Origin: Cupriavidus pauculus
GTDB taxonomy: Bacteria > Pseudomonadota > Gammaproteobacteria > Burkholderiales > Burkholderiaceae
Direction of reading: 5' to 3'
DNA length: 64,000 bases
NCBI RefSeq assembly: GCF_008801835.1
Contig: NZ_VZOW01000022.1
Span: forward strand, 24,350-88,349
This document shows positions 25,572 through 34,904 of the stretch, one piece after another. Every line of letters begins with the position of its first letter. Position 1 is the first letter of the stretch. The position numbers and the translations under genes were made by a program. The notes under the pieces were generated by a model that saw only the letters and a list, made by a program, of their open reading frames with translations, was not told where the DNA came from and did no database searches.

Positions 25572-26109
25572 GGCGCTCACTTCTTATTGGCGCAACGGCT
25601 GAACTCGCTTCAGGCGTTGCGCTGTTGGAGGCGCTCCGCTTATGGCGCGGCTGCTCCCCCAATACGGTCCACAGAGCCTCCCGAGCCTCCCAGCGCTTTT
25701 TTGCGCGCCGTGCGTGCCCTCCCTCGGAGGATGTTCGACCGCCCCGTTTGCGTATGTAACGCGTTAGATACGTTTGAAGTCAGATCAAAATTAAATCTAA
25801 TTCTGGTTTTGAGGATAGGAAGATCACCGTGTGAATGCAAGGGTATGGTGCAGTGCGGCGGGTTTTCCCTTGGTTGTATGGCAATGTCGGGGCAGATGTA
25901 TGGCAAATGCCCGCCAGTACGCGAACGGGCGTTCGATTCACCACAAAGTGACCCCGAAATCGCTATGTTGCATAGCAACAAAAATGGGGTCGATCCGCTT
26001 TGCAAGCGGTCTGGGCAATGCTTCGGCACGGACCCGGATCGATCTGAAAAACTTCAATCGGGCTGGGCGCGCGCATCAGGCGGACGATGCGCGCGCTTGC
26101 CGTACCGGT
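25572..26109. promoter_or_regulatory. AT-richer regulatory region upstream of the LuxR gene
   Basis: The 538-bp gap is notably AT-richer than its neighbours, especially ~25755-25830 (ATCAAAATTAAATCTAATTC). It contains the perfect dyad TGTTGC-ATA-GCAACA at 25966-25980. This could be a silencing or operator region, or transferred DNA. No protein gene was recognised. Confidence 0.5.
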
Positions 26110-27231
26110 TTAGAAGTTGTGCCGCATGCCCAGTGCAAAGGTCTGCGGATCCGCGCCGGCTTTGATGCCCAGTTCGTTGATCGCGAAATCGTAGACCGCG
26201 TTGCGCTGGTTGTTGATGCGGCTGTAGAACGCAAACAGCGCGGTCCGCTTCGATAGCGGATAGTCGTACCCGACGGTGAATTGCGTGGCGCCAGTTTGCG
26301 CGCCGCTGCGGAAGAAGCCGATGGTGTCGGTGGAAGAGCCGGTGCCGTTGGCCGCGAACGCAAAACCCACGCGCACGCTGCCCGGCCCCAGCTGCTGCAC
26401 CAGCGATGCGTAATAGCCGTTGCGCTGCAGGTCGCCCGTATCGGTGCGGTAATGCAGATGCTCGTAGAGCGCCGAGATGCGCGTGCCGGCAAACAGCTGG
26501 TAGGCCACGCCGAATTTCAGCGCGTCGTCGTTGCGCCCGGCCGCCTGGTAATGCTGATGGATTTCATAGGCGACGGTCGCATTGAGCGGCCCGCGGTCAT
26601 AGACCAACGCCGCCGAATACAACGCGGGGTTGCGCGCCACCGTGGTCTTTTCCTCGGGCAGGCCCCAGCCCAGCCAGACGCTCACGCCGGCCAGCTGCGG
26701 CGAGCGGTATTGCACGATGTTCTTCTGGCGGCGATCGAACGAACTGGTGTCCTGCACGTTGTCCGAGCTGGACGTCGACCCATTGCCGATCAGCGCCATG
26801 TAGCCGGCGGTGGTCGGATAGTAGGGGTCGTAGGCCATCGTCGCTTCCGTGTACGGCGTGTGCCAGTGCCCCATGAACAGCAGCCCATAATCGCCTTGCA
26901 GCCCGATGCGCGAATTGCGCGTGGCGATGCCGCCCTGGCCGTTGTCGATCGACAGATTGCTTTCGATCTGCCACAGCGCCTTGAGGCTGCCGCCCAGTCC
27001 TTCCTCGCCGCGCAGGCCCCACACCGATCGATAGTTGGTCATGCGCGCCACGCCACCCAGGCGCGTGCCGTCGGTGGCGGTATTGGCCGACGCATACTCG
27101 ATGGCGGTGTTCAGGCGGCCATAGATCGTGACGGAACTTTGCGCGAAGGCGGCGGGCGCCGCGCAGCACGCGGGCAGTATCGCCAGCGGCATGGCCATGC
27201 GCAGGCGCGCGAGCACGTCACTGCGCCGCAT
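26110..27231 (-). CDS. Gram-negative porin (Burkholderiaceae type)
   Basis: The 373-residue protein has a signal peptide ending near AAPAAFA|QSSVTIYGRLNTAIEY, the standard start of beta-proteobacterial general porins. PRSVWGLRGEEGLGGSLKALWQIE-like segments follow, and it ends in the C-terminal Phe of LGMRHNF. It forms a 16-strand outer-membrane trimer channel. The start overlaps the end of the XapX gene by 14 bp, so expression is coupled to the accessory cluster upstream. Substrate unknown. Confidence 0.93.
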   Translation of the reverse strand: MRRSDVLARLRMAMPLAILPACCAAPAAFAQSSVTIYGRLNTAIEYASANTATDGTRLGGVARMTNYRSVWGLRGEEGLGGSLKALWQIESNLSIDNGQGGIATRNSRIGLQGDYGLLFMGHWHTPYTEATMAYDPYYPTTAGYMALIGNGSTSSSDNVQDTSSFDRRQKNIVQYRSPQLAGVSVWLGWGLPEEKTTVARNPALYSAALVYDRGPLNATVAYEIHQHYQAAGRNDDALKFGVAYQLFAGTRISALYEHLHYRTDTGDLQRNGYYASLVQQLGPGSVRVGFAFAANGTGSSTDTIGFFRSGAQTGATQFTVGYDYPLSKRTALFAFYSRINNQRNAVYDFAINELGIKAGADPQTFALGMRHNF

Positions 27232-27493
27232 CGTGCTTCTCGTCCTTTTTGGCGACCAGCGTCGGGCCCGGCGTACCGGTGATCTTCGGCACGCATTCCG
27301 AATGGAACCATGCCACCGTGACCGGCTCGCCAGCGATCATGCGCTTGATCGGCGGTACCACCTGTTCGCCGATCAGCATGCCCAGCAGACCGATCAGCGC
27401 CACCGCCGGCGGCGCGGGCGAACGAACCTGCATCAGCGCGTAGATGATGCCGACGAACACGCCGGCGCCGAGAGAAACAAGATAGATCTTCAT
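27218..27493 (-). CDS. XapX-domain (DUF1427) small membrane protein
   Basis: The 91-residue protein MKIYLVSLGAGVFVGIIYALMQVRSPAPPAVALIGLLGMLIGEQVV has two membrane segments with the family pattern R-S-P-A-P-P-x-(I/V)-A-L-x-G-L-x-G-M-L. AGGAG precedes the ATG at 27493. Function of the family is unknown. It lies between the MFS fusion gene and the porin gene. Confidence 0.82.
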   Translation of the reverse strand: MKIYLVSLGAGVFVGIIYALMQVRSPAPPAVALIGLLGMLIGEQVVPPIKRMIAGEPVTVAWFHSECVPKITGTPGPTLVAKKDEKHDAAQ

Positions 27494-27566
27494 GTTCGAT
27501 ACTCCTGAGACGTAAAACACTTTTTTCGCCGCGCGGCAGGCGCGACACACTTGCGGCGGCGCAGCT

Positions 27567-29183
27567 TCAGCTACGCCCGGCGGGAAATCCCACGCCAAGC
27601 AGATGACGCACGCGCGGGGGCTCGGTGGCGACGTGATAGCGCGCCACGTCGCGCTGCAGGTCGGCGTCGGCGTTGGGCACGCGCCGGTGCTGGCGCAAGT
27701 GCTCGGCCCACGATTCCACCAGGAACCATTCGGTCAGCAATTCCGGATTGGCCGGATCCTCCATCACACCCCAGTTAAAGGCGCCGTCGCGCAGGCGCTC
27801 TTCGGAAAGCTTGTGCACCGCGCGCAGGAACGCATCGCGATTGGCCGGCGGGATGCAGTACTCGATCAGGATCATCACGGGCCCGCGATCGTGCGCGATC
27901 TCGGCGGCCATTTCGGGCTCGGGCCAGTGACCGGCCGGACCCAGGTCTTCCTCGCCGCGCGGCAGGCGCAGGCGATTTAGCAGCAGCGCAGCGATCACCA
28001 GTCCAGCGGCGGCGATCAGCAGCGCATGCGGCGTGCCCATGGCCTGCGCGACAAAGCCCCACAACAGGCTGCCGCCGGCCAGCGCGCCGTTGAACACCAT
28101 CTGGTACACCGCCAGCGCGCGGCCTCGCACCCAGTTGGGCAGGATGGCCTGCGCCGCACCGCCCAGCGTGGTCAGCGCCGTGATCCACGCCGCGCCCAAC
28201 AGCAACAGCAGTGGCAATGCCAGCCACACCGGCGGCGCGATCGACAGCGCTGCCATCACGATCGCCGTGACGATGGCAGACAGCAACACCAGTCCATCGG
28301 CATCGAGCCTTTTCTGCAGCCGCGGCATGGTCAGCGCGCCGACGATCGCGCCCGCTCCCACTGCGCCCAGCAGCACGCCGTAGAGGCCGGCGCCGCCGTG
28401 CAGCAGTTGGCGCGCCACCAGCGGCAGCAGCGCCCATACGCTGCTGCCGAAGGCAAAATGCACGGCGGCGCGCGCCAGCACGACATGCAGCTTGCTATGA
28501 GCGCGTGTGAAGCGCAGCCCCGCGCGAAACGCGCTGAAGAAATGCTCGCGCAGCGGATCGGCCGCCTGCGCCGGGCGCTTCCACCACAACAGCGCGGCGA
28601 TCACGAACAGATAGCTCACCAGATCGACGCCGTAGGTGACCGATGCACCGAACGCGGCAAGCAGCAGGCCGCCCGTGGCGGGACCGATGGCCCGCGCGAT
28701 ATTGACGCCGAGCGCGTTGAGCGCCACGGCCTGACGCAGGGTGTTGGCCGGCACCAGCTCGGGCACGATCGACTGCCACGTGGGGCCCATCATCGCCGCG
28801 CCGATCCCGCCCAGGAAAGCCAGGCCGATCAGGATCTCGATGGTCAGCCCCTGTTGCCACGCCAGCACCGCCAGCGTGCCGCTCACGCCGGCCAGCGCGA
28901 TCTGGATCACGATCAGGAAGCGGCGGCGGTCCAGGATGTCCGACAGCACGCCGGCCGGGATCGCCAGCAGGAACACCGGCAGCGTGGCCGCGGCCTGGAT
29001 CGTGGCGACTGCGGCGGGCGACGAGGACAGGTCCGTGGCGAGCCACGCGCTGGCCACATCGCGCATGAAGCTGCCGACGTTGCCGAGAATCGTCGCCACC
29101 CACAGCACCGCGAAGGTGGGCTGCGCAAGCGGCGCGAACGTGCCGACGGCGGGCTTGGCGCCAAGCGACGCGGGCTGCGTCAT
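27567..29183 (-). CDS. MFS exporter fused to an antibiotic-biosynthesis-monooxygenase-like domain
   Basis: The 538-residue protein has ~12 membrane segments of the ENTS/DHA3 type (QPTFAVLWVATILGNVGSFMRDVASAWLATDL; GVLSDILDRRRFL) up to ~residue 400. It is followed by a ~105-residue cytosolic dimeric alpha+beta-barrel-like domain (VMILIEYCIPPANRDAFLRAVHKLSEERLRDGAFNWGVMEDP; WAEHLRQHRRV). The extra domain may sense or act on a small molecule. Start overlaps the preceding DoxX gene stop (ATGA). It is a relatively rare fusion architecture. Confidence 0.83.
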   Translation of the reverse strand: MTQPASLGAKPAVGTFAPLAQPTFAVLWVATILGNVGSFMRDVASAWLATDLSSSPAAVATIQAAATLPVFLLAIPAGVLSDILDRRRFLIVIQIALAGVSGTLAVLAWQQGLTIEILIGLAFLGGIGAAMMGPTWQSIVPELVPANTLRQAVALNALGVNIARAIGPATGGLLLAAFGASVTYGVDLVSYLFVIAALLWWKRPAQAADPLREHFFSAFRAGLRFTRAHSKLHVVLARAAVHFAFGSSVWALLPLVARQLLHGGAGLYGVLLGAVGAGAIVGALTMPRLQKRLDADGLVLLSAIVTAIVMAALSIAPPVWLALPLLLLLGAAWITALTTLGGAAQAILPNWVRGRALAVYQMVFNGALAGGSLLWGFVAQAMGTPHALLIAAAGLVIAALLLNRLRLPRGEEDLGPAGHWPEPEMAAEIAHDRGPVMILIEYCIPPANRDAFLRAVHKLSEERLRDGAFNWGVMEDPANPELLTEWFLVESWAEHLRQHRRVPNADADLQRDVARYHVATEPPRVRHLLGVGFPAGRS

Positions 29184-29608
29184 GGCCGGTTCCGCAGGTC
29201 ATGCCAGGCCACCAGCAGGAAACCGCCGACCAGACCCAGGTGTTCGAAAAACGAGTTGGCCATCATGAATGCAGCTTCCGGCGGCGCACTCCAGAAACGA
29301 TTGGCCAGGAACGTGGCGCCCAACGTGAACACGGCCAGCGCCAGCGCGCCCAGCCAGCGATACACGCCGAACAGGATCATTGCCGAGGCCAGCAGTTCCA
29401 GCGCGATGGTCGCGGCGGCCAGCGGCATGGCAGGCGACAGGCCGAAGTGCTGCATCTCGGCCACCGCACCGGAAAAGTCGAACAGCTTGACGAGTCCGCC
29501 CTGCAGATAGGCCGCGCAGAGCAGCAGCAGCGCGATCCAGTGCAGCCAGCCCGGCAGGCGGTGCGAGGGCGTGCCGGCCGTGGCCAGCGGGGAAGAGGAA
29601 GAATGCAT
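29180..29608 (-). CDS. DoxX-family membrane protein
   Basis: The 142-residue protein with four membrane segments has GGLVKLFDFSGAVAEMQHFGL and ALELLASAMILFG, the DoxX/DoxD-like pattern. CGGAGAT precedes the ATG at 29608. It is a possible quinol- or thiol-linked redox partner. Coupled by overlap to the MFS fusion gene and located after the amidohydrolase gene. Confidence 0.82.
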   Translation of the reverse strand: MHSSSSPLATAGTPSHRLPGWLHWIALLLLCAAYLQGGLVKLFDFSGAVAEMQHFGLSPAMPLAAATIALELLASAMILFGVYRWLGALALAVFTLGATFLANRFWSAPPEAAFMMANSFFEHLGLVGGFLLVAWHDLRNRP

Positions 29609-29687
29609 GGCGGATCTCCGGTATCGATGCACGGCGAGAATGGCTGGCGTGCGGCGCGAGGCGAGCCGCACGCCAGCCGTCACACGC

Positions 29688-31634
29688 TCAGAATGCCCAG
29701 CACGAACAGCCGAGCGCGCCCCAGAAGGTGCTTTCGTCCGAAGTCGGCGCGTTGGACGTCCACGCCTTGGCATGCGCGTGGCCATGGACGCCGCACGAGC
29801 TGGCGCAGCCGCACGCGGTGTTCAGCGCCAGCGCACGGGCCTGTGCGTTCGGGCGCGGCTGATAGCGGCTGCCGTGGCGCGCGGGCGACCAGTCCGGCAT
29901 CGCGGGCGGAATCTCGGGCGAGTGCTTGCCGAACTCGCTGTCGCCGTAGACCACCTTGCCGCCGAGCACGGTCATCACCGACGTGATGTCCTGGATGTCG
30001 TCGCCGGGCACGCTGAAGTAATCGGCCGACAGCACCGCCAGATCGGCCAGTTGTCCGGCCTTGATCTGGCCCTTCTTGCCCTCTTCGGACGAGAACCACG
30101 TATTGGCCTCGGTCCACAGGCGCAGCGCCGTTTCGCGATCGATCAGGTTGGCCTGCGGATACATCGACAAGCCACCCACGGTCTTGCCGGTGGTGAGCCA
30201 GTACAGCGACACCCACGGGTTGTACGAGGCGACGCGCGTGGCGTCGGTGCCCGCGCCCACCTTGACGCCCTTTTCCAGCATCTTCTTGATCGGCGGCGTG
30301 GCCTCGGCGGCCTTGGCGCCGTAGCGCTCGACGAAGTATTCGCCCTGGTACGCCATGCGGTGCTGCACCGCGATGCCGCCGCCCAGCGCGGCGATGCGGT
30401 CGATATTGCGATCGGAAATGGTTTCGGCGTGGTCGAAGAACCAGTTCAGGCCGTTGAACGGCACATCCTTGGCCACCTTCTCGTAGACATCGAGTGCGCG
30501 CGAAATCGTCTCGTCATAGGTGGCATGCAGGCGCCAGGGCCAGCGCTTTTCGGCCAGCAGGCGAATCACCGGTTCGAGATCGGACTCCATCGACGGCGGC
30601 ATGTCGGGACGCTCGACGCGGAAGTCCTCGAAGTCGGCCGCGGTGTAGACCAGCATTTCGCCCGCGCCGTTGTGGCGATACAGGTCGTCGCCCTGGCCCG
30701 GCTTGACGGTGGAAGTCCAGGTCTTGAAGTCGGCCAGTTCTTCCTTGGGCTTCTGCGTGAACAGGTTGTAGGCCAGGCGCACCGTGAGCTGGCCGTCCTT
30801 GTGCAGCTCCTCGATGATGTTGTAGTCCTCGGGATAGTTCTGATAACCGCCGCCGGCATCGATCACGCCGGTCACGCCAAGGCGGTTCACCTCGCGCATG
30901 AAATGGCGCGTCGAATTCTTCTGATACTCGGGCGGCAGCTTCGGTCCCTTGGCCAGCGTCGCGTACAGGATCGTCGCGTTGGGCTTGGCCAGCAGCAGGC
31001 CGGTGGGATTACCCGTCTTGTCGCGGATGATCTCGCCGCCCGGCGGGTTCGGCGTGTCCTTGGTGTAGCCCACCGCGCGCAGCGCGGCGCCGTTCAGGAT
31101 CGCGCGGTCGTACAGGTGCAGGATGAAGACGGGCGTATCGGGCGCCACGGCGTTCAGTTCCTCGATGGTCGGCAGGCGCTTCTCGGCGAACTGGTGCTCC
31201 GTGAAGCCGCCCACCACGCGCACCCATTGCGGCGCGGGCGTGCGCGCCACCTGATCCTTCAACATGCGCATCGCGTCGGCCAGCGAGCGCACGCCGTCCC
31301 AGCGCAGCTCCATGTTGTAGTTCAGGCCGCCGCGGATGATGTGCATGTGGCTGTCGATCAGCCCGGGAATGGCGCGCCGGCCATTCAGGTCGATCACGCG
31401 CGTCGTGGGCGTCGCAAGCTTCATGACCTCGTCGCGCGTGCCCACGGTGATGAAGCGGCCATCCTGGATCGCCACGGCCTCGGCCTGAGGATTGGCGCGG
31501 TCCAGCGTGGCGAACTTGCCGTTGACGAGGATGAGGTCTGGAGTCGGGTTCGATGACATGGCGAAAAGCTCCGAAGAGGCGGCCGCGCCCAACGCGGCAG
31601 CCGAGGCGATAAATTGCCGGCGGGAAACTGACAT
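29688..31634 (-). CDS. Tat-exported YtcJ-like amidohydrolase
   Basis: The 648-residue protein starts with a twin-arginine signal (MSVSRRQFIASAAALGAAAS). The metal-dependent amidohydrolase domain has GLIDSHMHIIRGG (metal His pair at ~96-98), AVQHRMAYQGEYF and GAGTDATRVASY. The family hydrolyses amides or formamides with two divalent metals. The C-terminal ~45 residues are unusually rich in Cys, His and Ala (CGCASSCGVHGHAHAKAW), suggesting a metal- or disulfide-bearing tail. The ATG lies 14 bp after the alpha/beta-hydrolase gene. Substrate unknown; a periplasmic site follows from the Tat signal. Confidence 0.85.
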   Translation of the reverse strand: MSVSRRQFIASAAALGAAASSELFAMSSNPTPDLILVNGKFATLDRANPQAEAVAIQDGRFITVGTRDEVMKLATPTTRVIDLNGRRAIPGLIDSHMHIIRGGLNYNMELRWDGVRSLADAMRMLKDQVARTPAPQWVRVVGGFTEHQFAEKRLPTIEELNAVAPDTPVFILHLYDRAILNGAALRAVGYTKDTPNPPGGEIIRDKTGNPTGLLLAKPNATILYATLAKGPKLPPEYQKNSTRHFMREVNRLGVTGVIDAGGGYQNYPEDYNIIEELHKDGQLTVRLAYNLFTQKPKEELADFKTWTSTVKPGQGDDLYRHNGAGEMLVYTAADFEDFRVERPDMPPSMESDLEPVIRLLAEKRWPWRLHATYDETISRALDVYEKVAKDVPFNGLNWFFDHAETISDRNIDRIAALGGGIAVQHRMAYQGEYFVERYGAKAAEATPPIKKMLEKGVKVGAGTDATRVASYNPWVSLYWLTTGKTVGGLSMYPQANLIDRETALRLWTEANTWFSSEEGKKGQIKAGQLADLAVLSADYFSVPGDDIQDITSVMTVLGGKVVYGDSEFGKHSPEIPPAMPDWSPARHGSRYQPRPNAQARALALNTACGCASSCGVHGHAHAKAWTSNAPTSDESTFWGALGCSCWAF

Positions 31635-31648
31635 GGGCGTGGCGCGGC

Positions 31649-32653
31649 TTAGGCGTTCAGGAAAGCCAGCAGGTCGGCGTTGACCTGATCGGCATTGATG
31701 ACACACATCCCGTGCGATGCGCCGGGATATACCTTGAGCGTGGCGTTCTTCACGATTTTGGCGGACAGCCGGGCCGAGTTGTCGATCGGCACGATCTGGT
31801 CGTCGTCGCCATGCAGGATCAGCGTGGGCACCGTGATCTTCTTCAGGTCTTCGGTGTAGTCCACTTCCGAGAATTCCTTGATGCACAGATACTGGCCCAG
31901 CACGCCACCGGCCATGCCCTGCAGCCAGAACGCGTCGATGGTGCCTTGGGAAGGCTTGGCGTTGGGGCGGTTAAAGCCGAAGAACGGCACGGCCAGATCC
32001 TTGTAAAACTGCGAGCGGTTCTCGGCAACGCCGCGGCGGATGTTGTCGAACACTTCGAGCGGCAGGCCATTCGGATAGGCGGCGCTCTTGGCCATGGTCG
32101 GCGGCACGGCGCCGATCAGCACGGCCTTGGCGACGCGCGCGGTGCCGTGGCGACCGATATAGCGCGCCACTTCGCCGCCGCCGGTGGAGTGGCCAACCAG
32201 CGTGGCGCCCCGGATGTCGAGCGCATCGAGCACGGCCGCCAGATCGTCGGCGTAGGTGTCCATGTTGTTGCCCGTGGCCGGCTGGTCCGAGCGGCCATGC
32301 CCGCGGCGATCGTGCGCGATTACGCGGAAGCCCTTCTGCACCAGGAACAGCATTTGCGCGTCCCAGGCGTCGGCGTCGAGCGGCCAGCCATGCGAGAACA
32401 CCACCGGACGGCCCGAGCCCCAGTCCTTGTAGAAGATGCGCGTGCCGTCGCGGGTGGTCACGTAATGGCCTTGGCTGCCGTGGCGGCCCGCCGCAGCGCG
32501 ATTTGCAGCAGTGGCGGCATCGGCCGCGGCCGGCGTAAGCGCGGCCATCGATGCCACCGATGCGGCAGCAGCGCCCAGCGTGCTGCCGACCAGCAGCTTG
32601 CGGCGCGAGGCGTCGAGTTGTTCGGATTGGGCTTGAGGGGCGGTATTCGACAT
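31649..32653 (-). CDS. Tat-exported alpha/beta hydrolase (chloroperoxidase-like)
   Basis: The 334-residue protein has a twin-arginine signal (DASRRKLLVGSTLGAAAASVASMAA) and then an alpha/beta-hydrolase of the non-haem haloperoxidase/arylesterase type. Motifs are VVFSHGWPLDADAWDAQM (oxyanion region), VGHSTGGGEVARY (nucleophile Ser), HGDDDQIVPI (Asp) and GASHGMCV (His). GGAGAGCCTC precedes the ATG at 32653. It forms a two-gene unit with the amidohydrolase; both products should act in the periplasm. Substrate unknown. Confidence 0.87.
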   Translation of the reverse strand: MSNTAPQAQSEQLDASRRKLLVGSTLGAAAASVASMAALTPAAADAATAANRAAAGRHGSQGHYVTTRDGTRIFYKDWGSGRPVVFSHGWPLDADAWDAQMLFLVQKGFRVIAHDRRGHGRSDQPATGNNMDTYADDLAAVLDALDIRGATLVGHSTGGGEVARYIGRHGTARVAKAVLIGAVPPTMAKSAAYPNGLPLEVFDNIRRGVAENRSQFYKDLAVPFFGFNRPNAKPSQGTIDAFWLQGMAGGVLGQYLCIKEFSEVDYTEDLKKITVPTLILHGDDDQIVPIDNSARLSAKIVKNATLKVYPGASHGMCVINADQVNADLLAFLNA

Positions 32654-32984
32654 GAGGCTCTCCGGCAAGAATTTATTCAGTTTGTTTGATATATCGATCC
32701 AGGCGGCGCTGGCTGGGCTGCTGCGGCTGCGAACGCTGTCGATGGACCGAACTTTAATGATCGGCATGAGGTTCTTGCCGCACCCATGCTGTACATTTCA
32801 ATCAAAATTTTTCAACATTGCTGCATGCCCGGTCGCCGCTGTCGGGCAGTTGGCGTTTGATGGTGTCGTTCCAGCGTCGGCGCGGCCGTTCGGCGGCGAG
32901 CAGGGAAGCGGCAATCGCCCGCTGCCGGACCCCGGCGCGGGCGATGCGAGCGACACCGCCCGCGCTGGATTCGACCAGGCCGGA
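32654..32984. promoter_or_regulatory. Gap upstream of the alpha/beta-hydrolase gene
   Basis: This 331-bp gap includes an AT-rich stretch at 32798-32815 (AATCAAAATTTTTC) that could be part of the promoter for the hydrolase-amidohydrolase unit. No gene was recognised. Confidence 0.4.
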
Positions 32985-33671
32985 TCAGCGCGCTGCGACC
33001 GGGGCGATCGATTCGTGCGGGGTAGCCGTGCGCTGCGCGGCCTTGTGCACCATCGTGTAGGCATAGTCGACACCCATGCCGTAGGCGCCCGAGTGTTCCT
33101 TGACCAGCTTCATCACGGCGTCATACGTATCGCGATGGGCCCAGTCGCGCTGCCATTCCAGCAGCACCTGCTGCCACGTCACCGGCACCACGCCCGCCTG
33201 CACCATGCGTTGCATCGCGTAGTCGTGGGCTTCCTTGGACGTACCGCCCGACGCATCGGCCACCATGTAGATCTCGTAGTCGCCTTCGAGCATCGCGCAC
33301 AGCGCAAACGTGGTGTTACACACCTCGGTCCACAGGCCGGCCACCACGACCTTCTTGCGACCGTTGGCGGCCAGTGCATCGCGCACCTTCTGGTCGTCCC
33401 ACGAATTCATCGACGTGCGCTCGAGCGTCTTGGCATTCGGGAAGACGTCGAGGATTTCGGGATAGGTGTAGCCAGAGAACGACTCGCTTTCGACCGTCGT
33501 GATGGTGGTCGGCACATTGAAGATCTTGGCGGCCTTGGCGAGGCCGACGACGTTGTTCTTCAACGCCTGACGATCCATCGACTGCACGCCGAAGGCCATC
33601 TGCGGCTGATGGTCGATGATGATCAGCTGGCTGTTTTGCGGGGTCAGCACTTCGAGCTTGGGATTGGACAT
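32985..33671 (-). CDS. Isochorismatase-family hydrolase (YcaC-like)
   Basis: The 228-residue cysteine hydrolase has the predicted triad Asp in LIIIDHQPQMAF, Lys in the LERTSMNSWDDQKVRD / NGRKKVVVAG region and Cys in LWTEVCNTTFALCAMLEG. Its length matches the YcaC subfamily of unknown substrate. AGGAGCCTCACC precedes the ATG at 33671. First gene of the accessory cluster, 330 bp before the Tat hydrolase gene. Confidence 0.87.
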   Translation of the reverse strand: MSNPKLEVLTPQNSQLIIIDHQPQMAFGVQSMDRQALKNNVVGLAKAAKIFNVPTTITTVESESFSGYTYPEILDVFPNAKTLERTSMNSWDDQKVRDALAANGRKKVVVAGLWTEVCNTTFALCAMLEGDYEIYMVADASGGTSKEAHDYAMQRMVQAGVVPVTWQQVLLEWQRDWAHRDTYDAVMKLVKEHSGAYGMGVDYAYTMVHKAAQRTATPHESIAPVAAR

Positions 33672-34220
33672 GGTGAGGCTCCTGGGAACAGCGGTTGGGC
33701 GGGGGGCGGATCGCGCCTGAGCGCACCGGATCGCGGCGCGGCCCGCAGATGGGCGACGGCGACGGATGTCGTCGCCGGGACGCTTGCTGACGGCACCACG
33801 CCGCGCAAGACGAGACCGGTCCGCGCTTGCAGTGCGAAGGACAGGCATCGGTGTCGCAAACGGCGTGAGTCGACAGCGCTGTAGCGTAGTGGCGCGCCAC
33901 GCGCTGCGCCATACGCTCAAGGTCTAAGTGCGCTACGCCAAGTGCCGCATATTGACCGCCGCACACGGTCCTGCGGCTTGCGGCGAACATCGGCGGCCCG
34001 GCGTTTTACAAGAATTCACACGGGCGCGGCCATGCGGCGGCGGGTGCGCGGAGCGATGTGTGGCAGGGGATGTGTGGCGGGGGATGCGGGAGGGGTGCAG
34101 CGGAGGATTGCGCGGAGGATTGCGCGGGGCTGACGTTGGGGATCGAGCGATCCTTGCGTGAAGACCGGCGCGTTGCTGGCGCCGGGATTTGTAGGCGAAG
34201 GGGGCGGGTTGGGCCGGCGG
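33672..34220. other. Intergenic, 549 bp
   Basis: The region lies between the FixJ-type regulator gene (upstream) and the YcaC-like gene. A G-rich stretch at 34060-34135 contains a direct doublet CGGAGGATTGCG (34101-34124). The YcaC-like promoter should lie near 33680-33900. No gene was recognised. Confidence 0.4.
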
Positions 34221-34904
34221 TCAGCTTTCGAATTTGCAGAGGCCGAGTTCGACTGCCATCAGCACCATGTCGGCAAAGGTGCGCGCCTGCATCTTGCGCA
34301 TGGCCTGGCCGCGATAGATCTTGACCGTGGCCATGCTGATGCCGAGCACATCGGCCACCTGCTTGTTCATCAGACCGCGCACCAGCAACTGCATGACTTC
34401 CTGCTCGCGCACGGTAAGCGCGGCAAAGCGGTCATGCAGCGCCTGCTCTTTCGACACAGTGCGGCGCCGCGCACGGTCGCGCTGCAAGGCTTCGTTCACT
34501 GCATCAAGCAGATCCTGGTCGCGGAACGGCTTGGCGATGAAATTGAGTGCGCCGGCTTTCATCGCGGCGGCCGTCATGCGCACATCGCCGTAGCCCGACA
34601 GGAAGATGATCGGCACATGGACGCCGGCACGCCCGAGGCGCGTCTGAAGGGCGAGCCCGTTGTCGCCGCGCAGTCGCACGTCGAGCACGATGCAGCTGGG
34701 CAGATCGGGCAGCCCGCGCGCCAGCAGGTCTTCGCCGGACTCGAACAACTCTACGGCAAGGCCGACCGAGCGAAACAGATTGGACAACGCGTTTTGCATG
34801 CCGGTGTCGTCGTCGACAACCAGCACCATTCCGTCCGACACGTCGTCCTGAAAACATGCACTGCCACCCCCAGCTTCCACATCGCTCACTTTCTTGATCT
34901 GCAT
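34221..34904 (-). CDS. FixJ-type response regulator
   Basis: The 227-residue protein has a receiver domain with acidic pocket VLVVDDDTGM, phosphoacceptor Asp in CIVLDVRLRGDNG, FLSGYGD and Lys in FIAKPFRD, then a LuxR HTH (LTVREQEVMQLLVRGLMNKQVADVLGISMATVKIYR, ~160-200). All receiver key residues are intact, so it should be phosphorylated, but no kinase gene is adjacent. TAGGAG precedes the ATG at 34904. It lies upstream of the accessory cluster on the same strand and may control it (inference). Confidence 0.9.
   Translation of the reverse strand: MQIKKVSDVEAGGGSACFQDDVSDGMVLVVDDDTGMQNALSNLFRSVGLAVELFESGEDLLARGLPDLPSCIVLDVRLRGDNGLALQTRLGRAGVHVPIIFLSGYGDVRMTAAAMKAGALNFIAKPFRDQDLLDAVNEALQRDRARRRTVSKEQALHDRFAALTVREQEVMQLLVRGLMNKQVADVLGISMATVKIYRGQAMRKMQARTFADMVLMAVELGLCKFES

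Noticed and set aside
28026..29510. 494-codon plus-strand frame opposite the MFS fusion gene
   Set aside because: Composition of a shadow frame; the minus strand encodes a well-formed transporter.
34101..34124. Direct doublet CGGAGGATTGCG
   Set aside because: Only two copies in a G-rich stretch; no sign of function.
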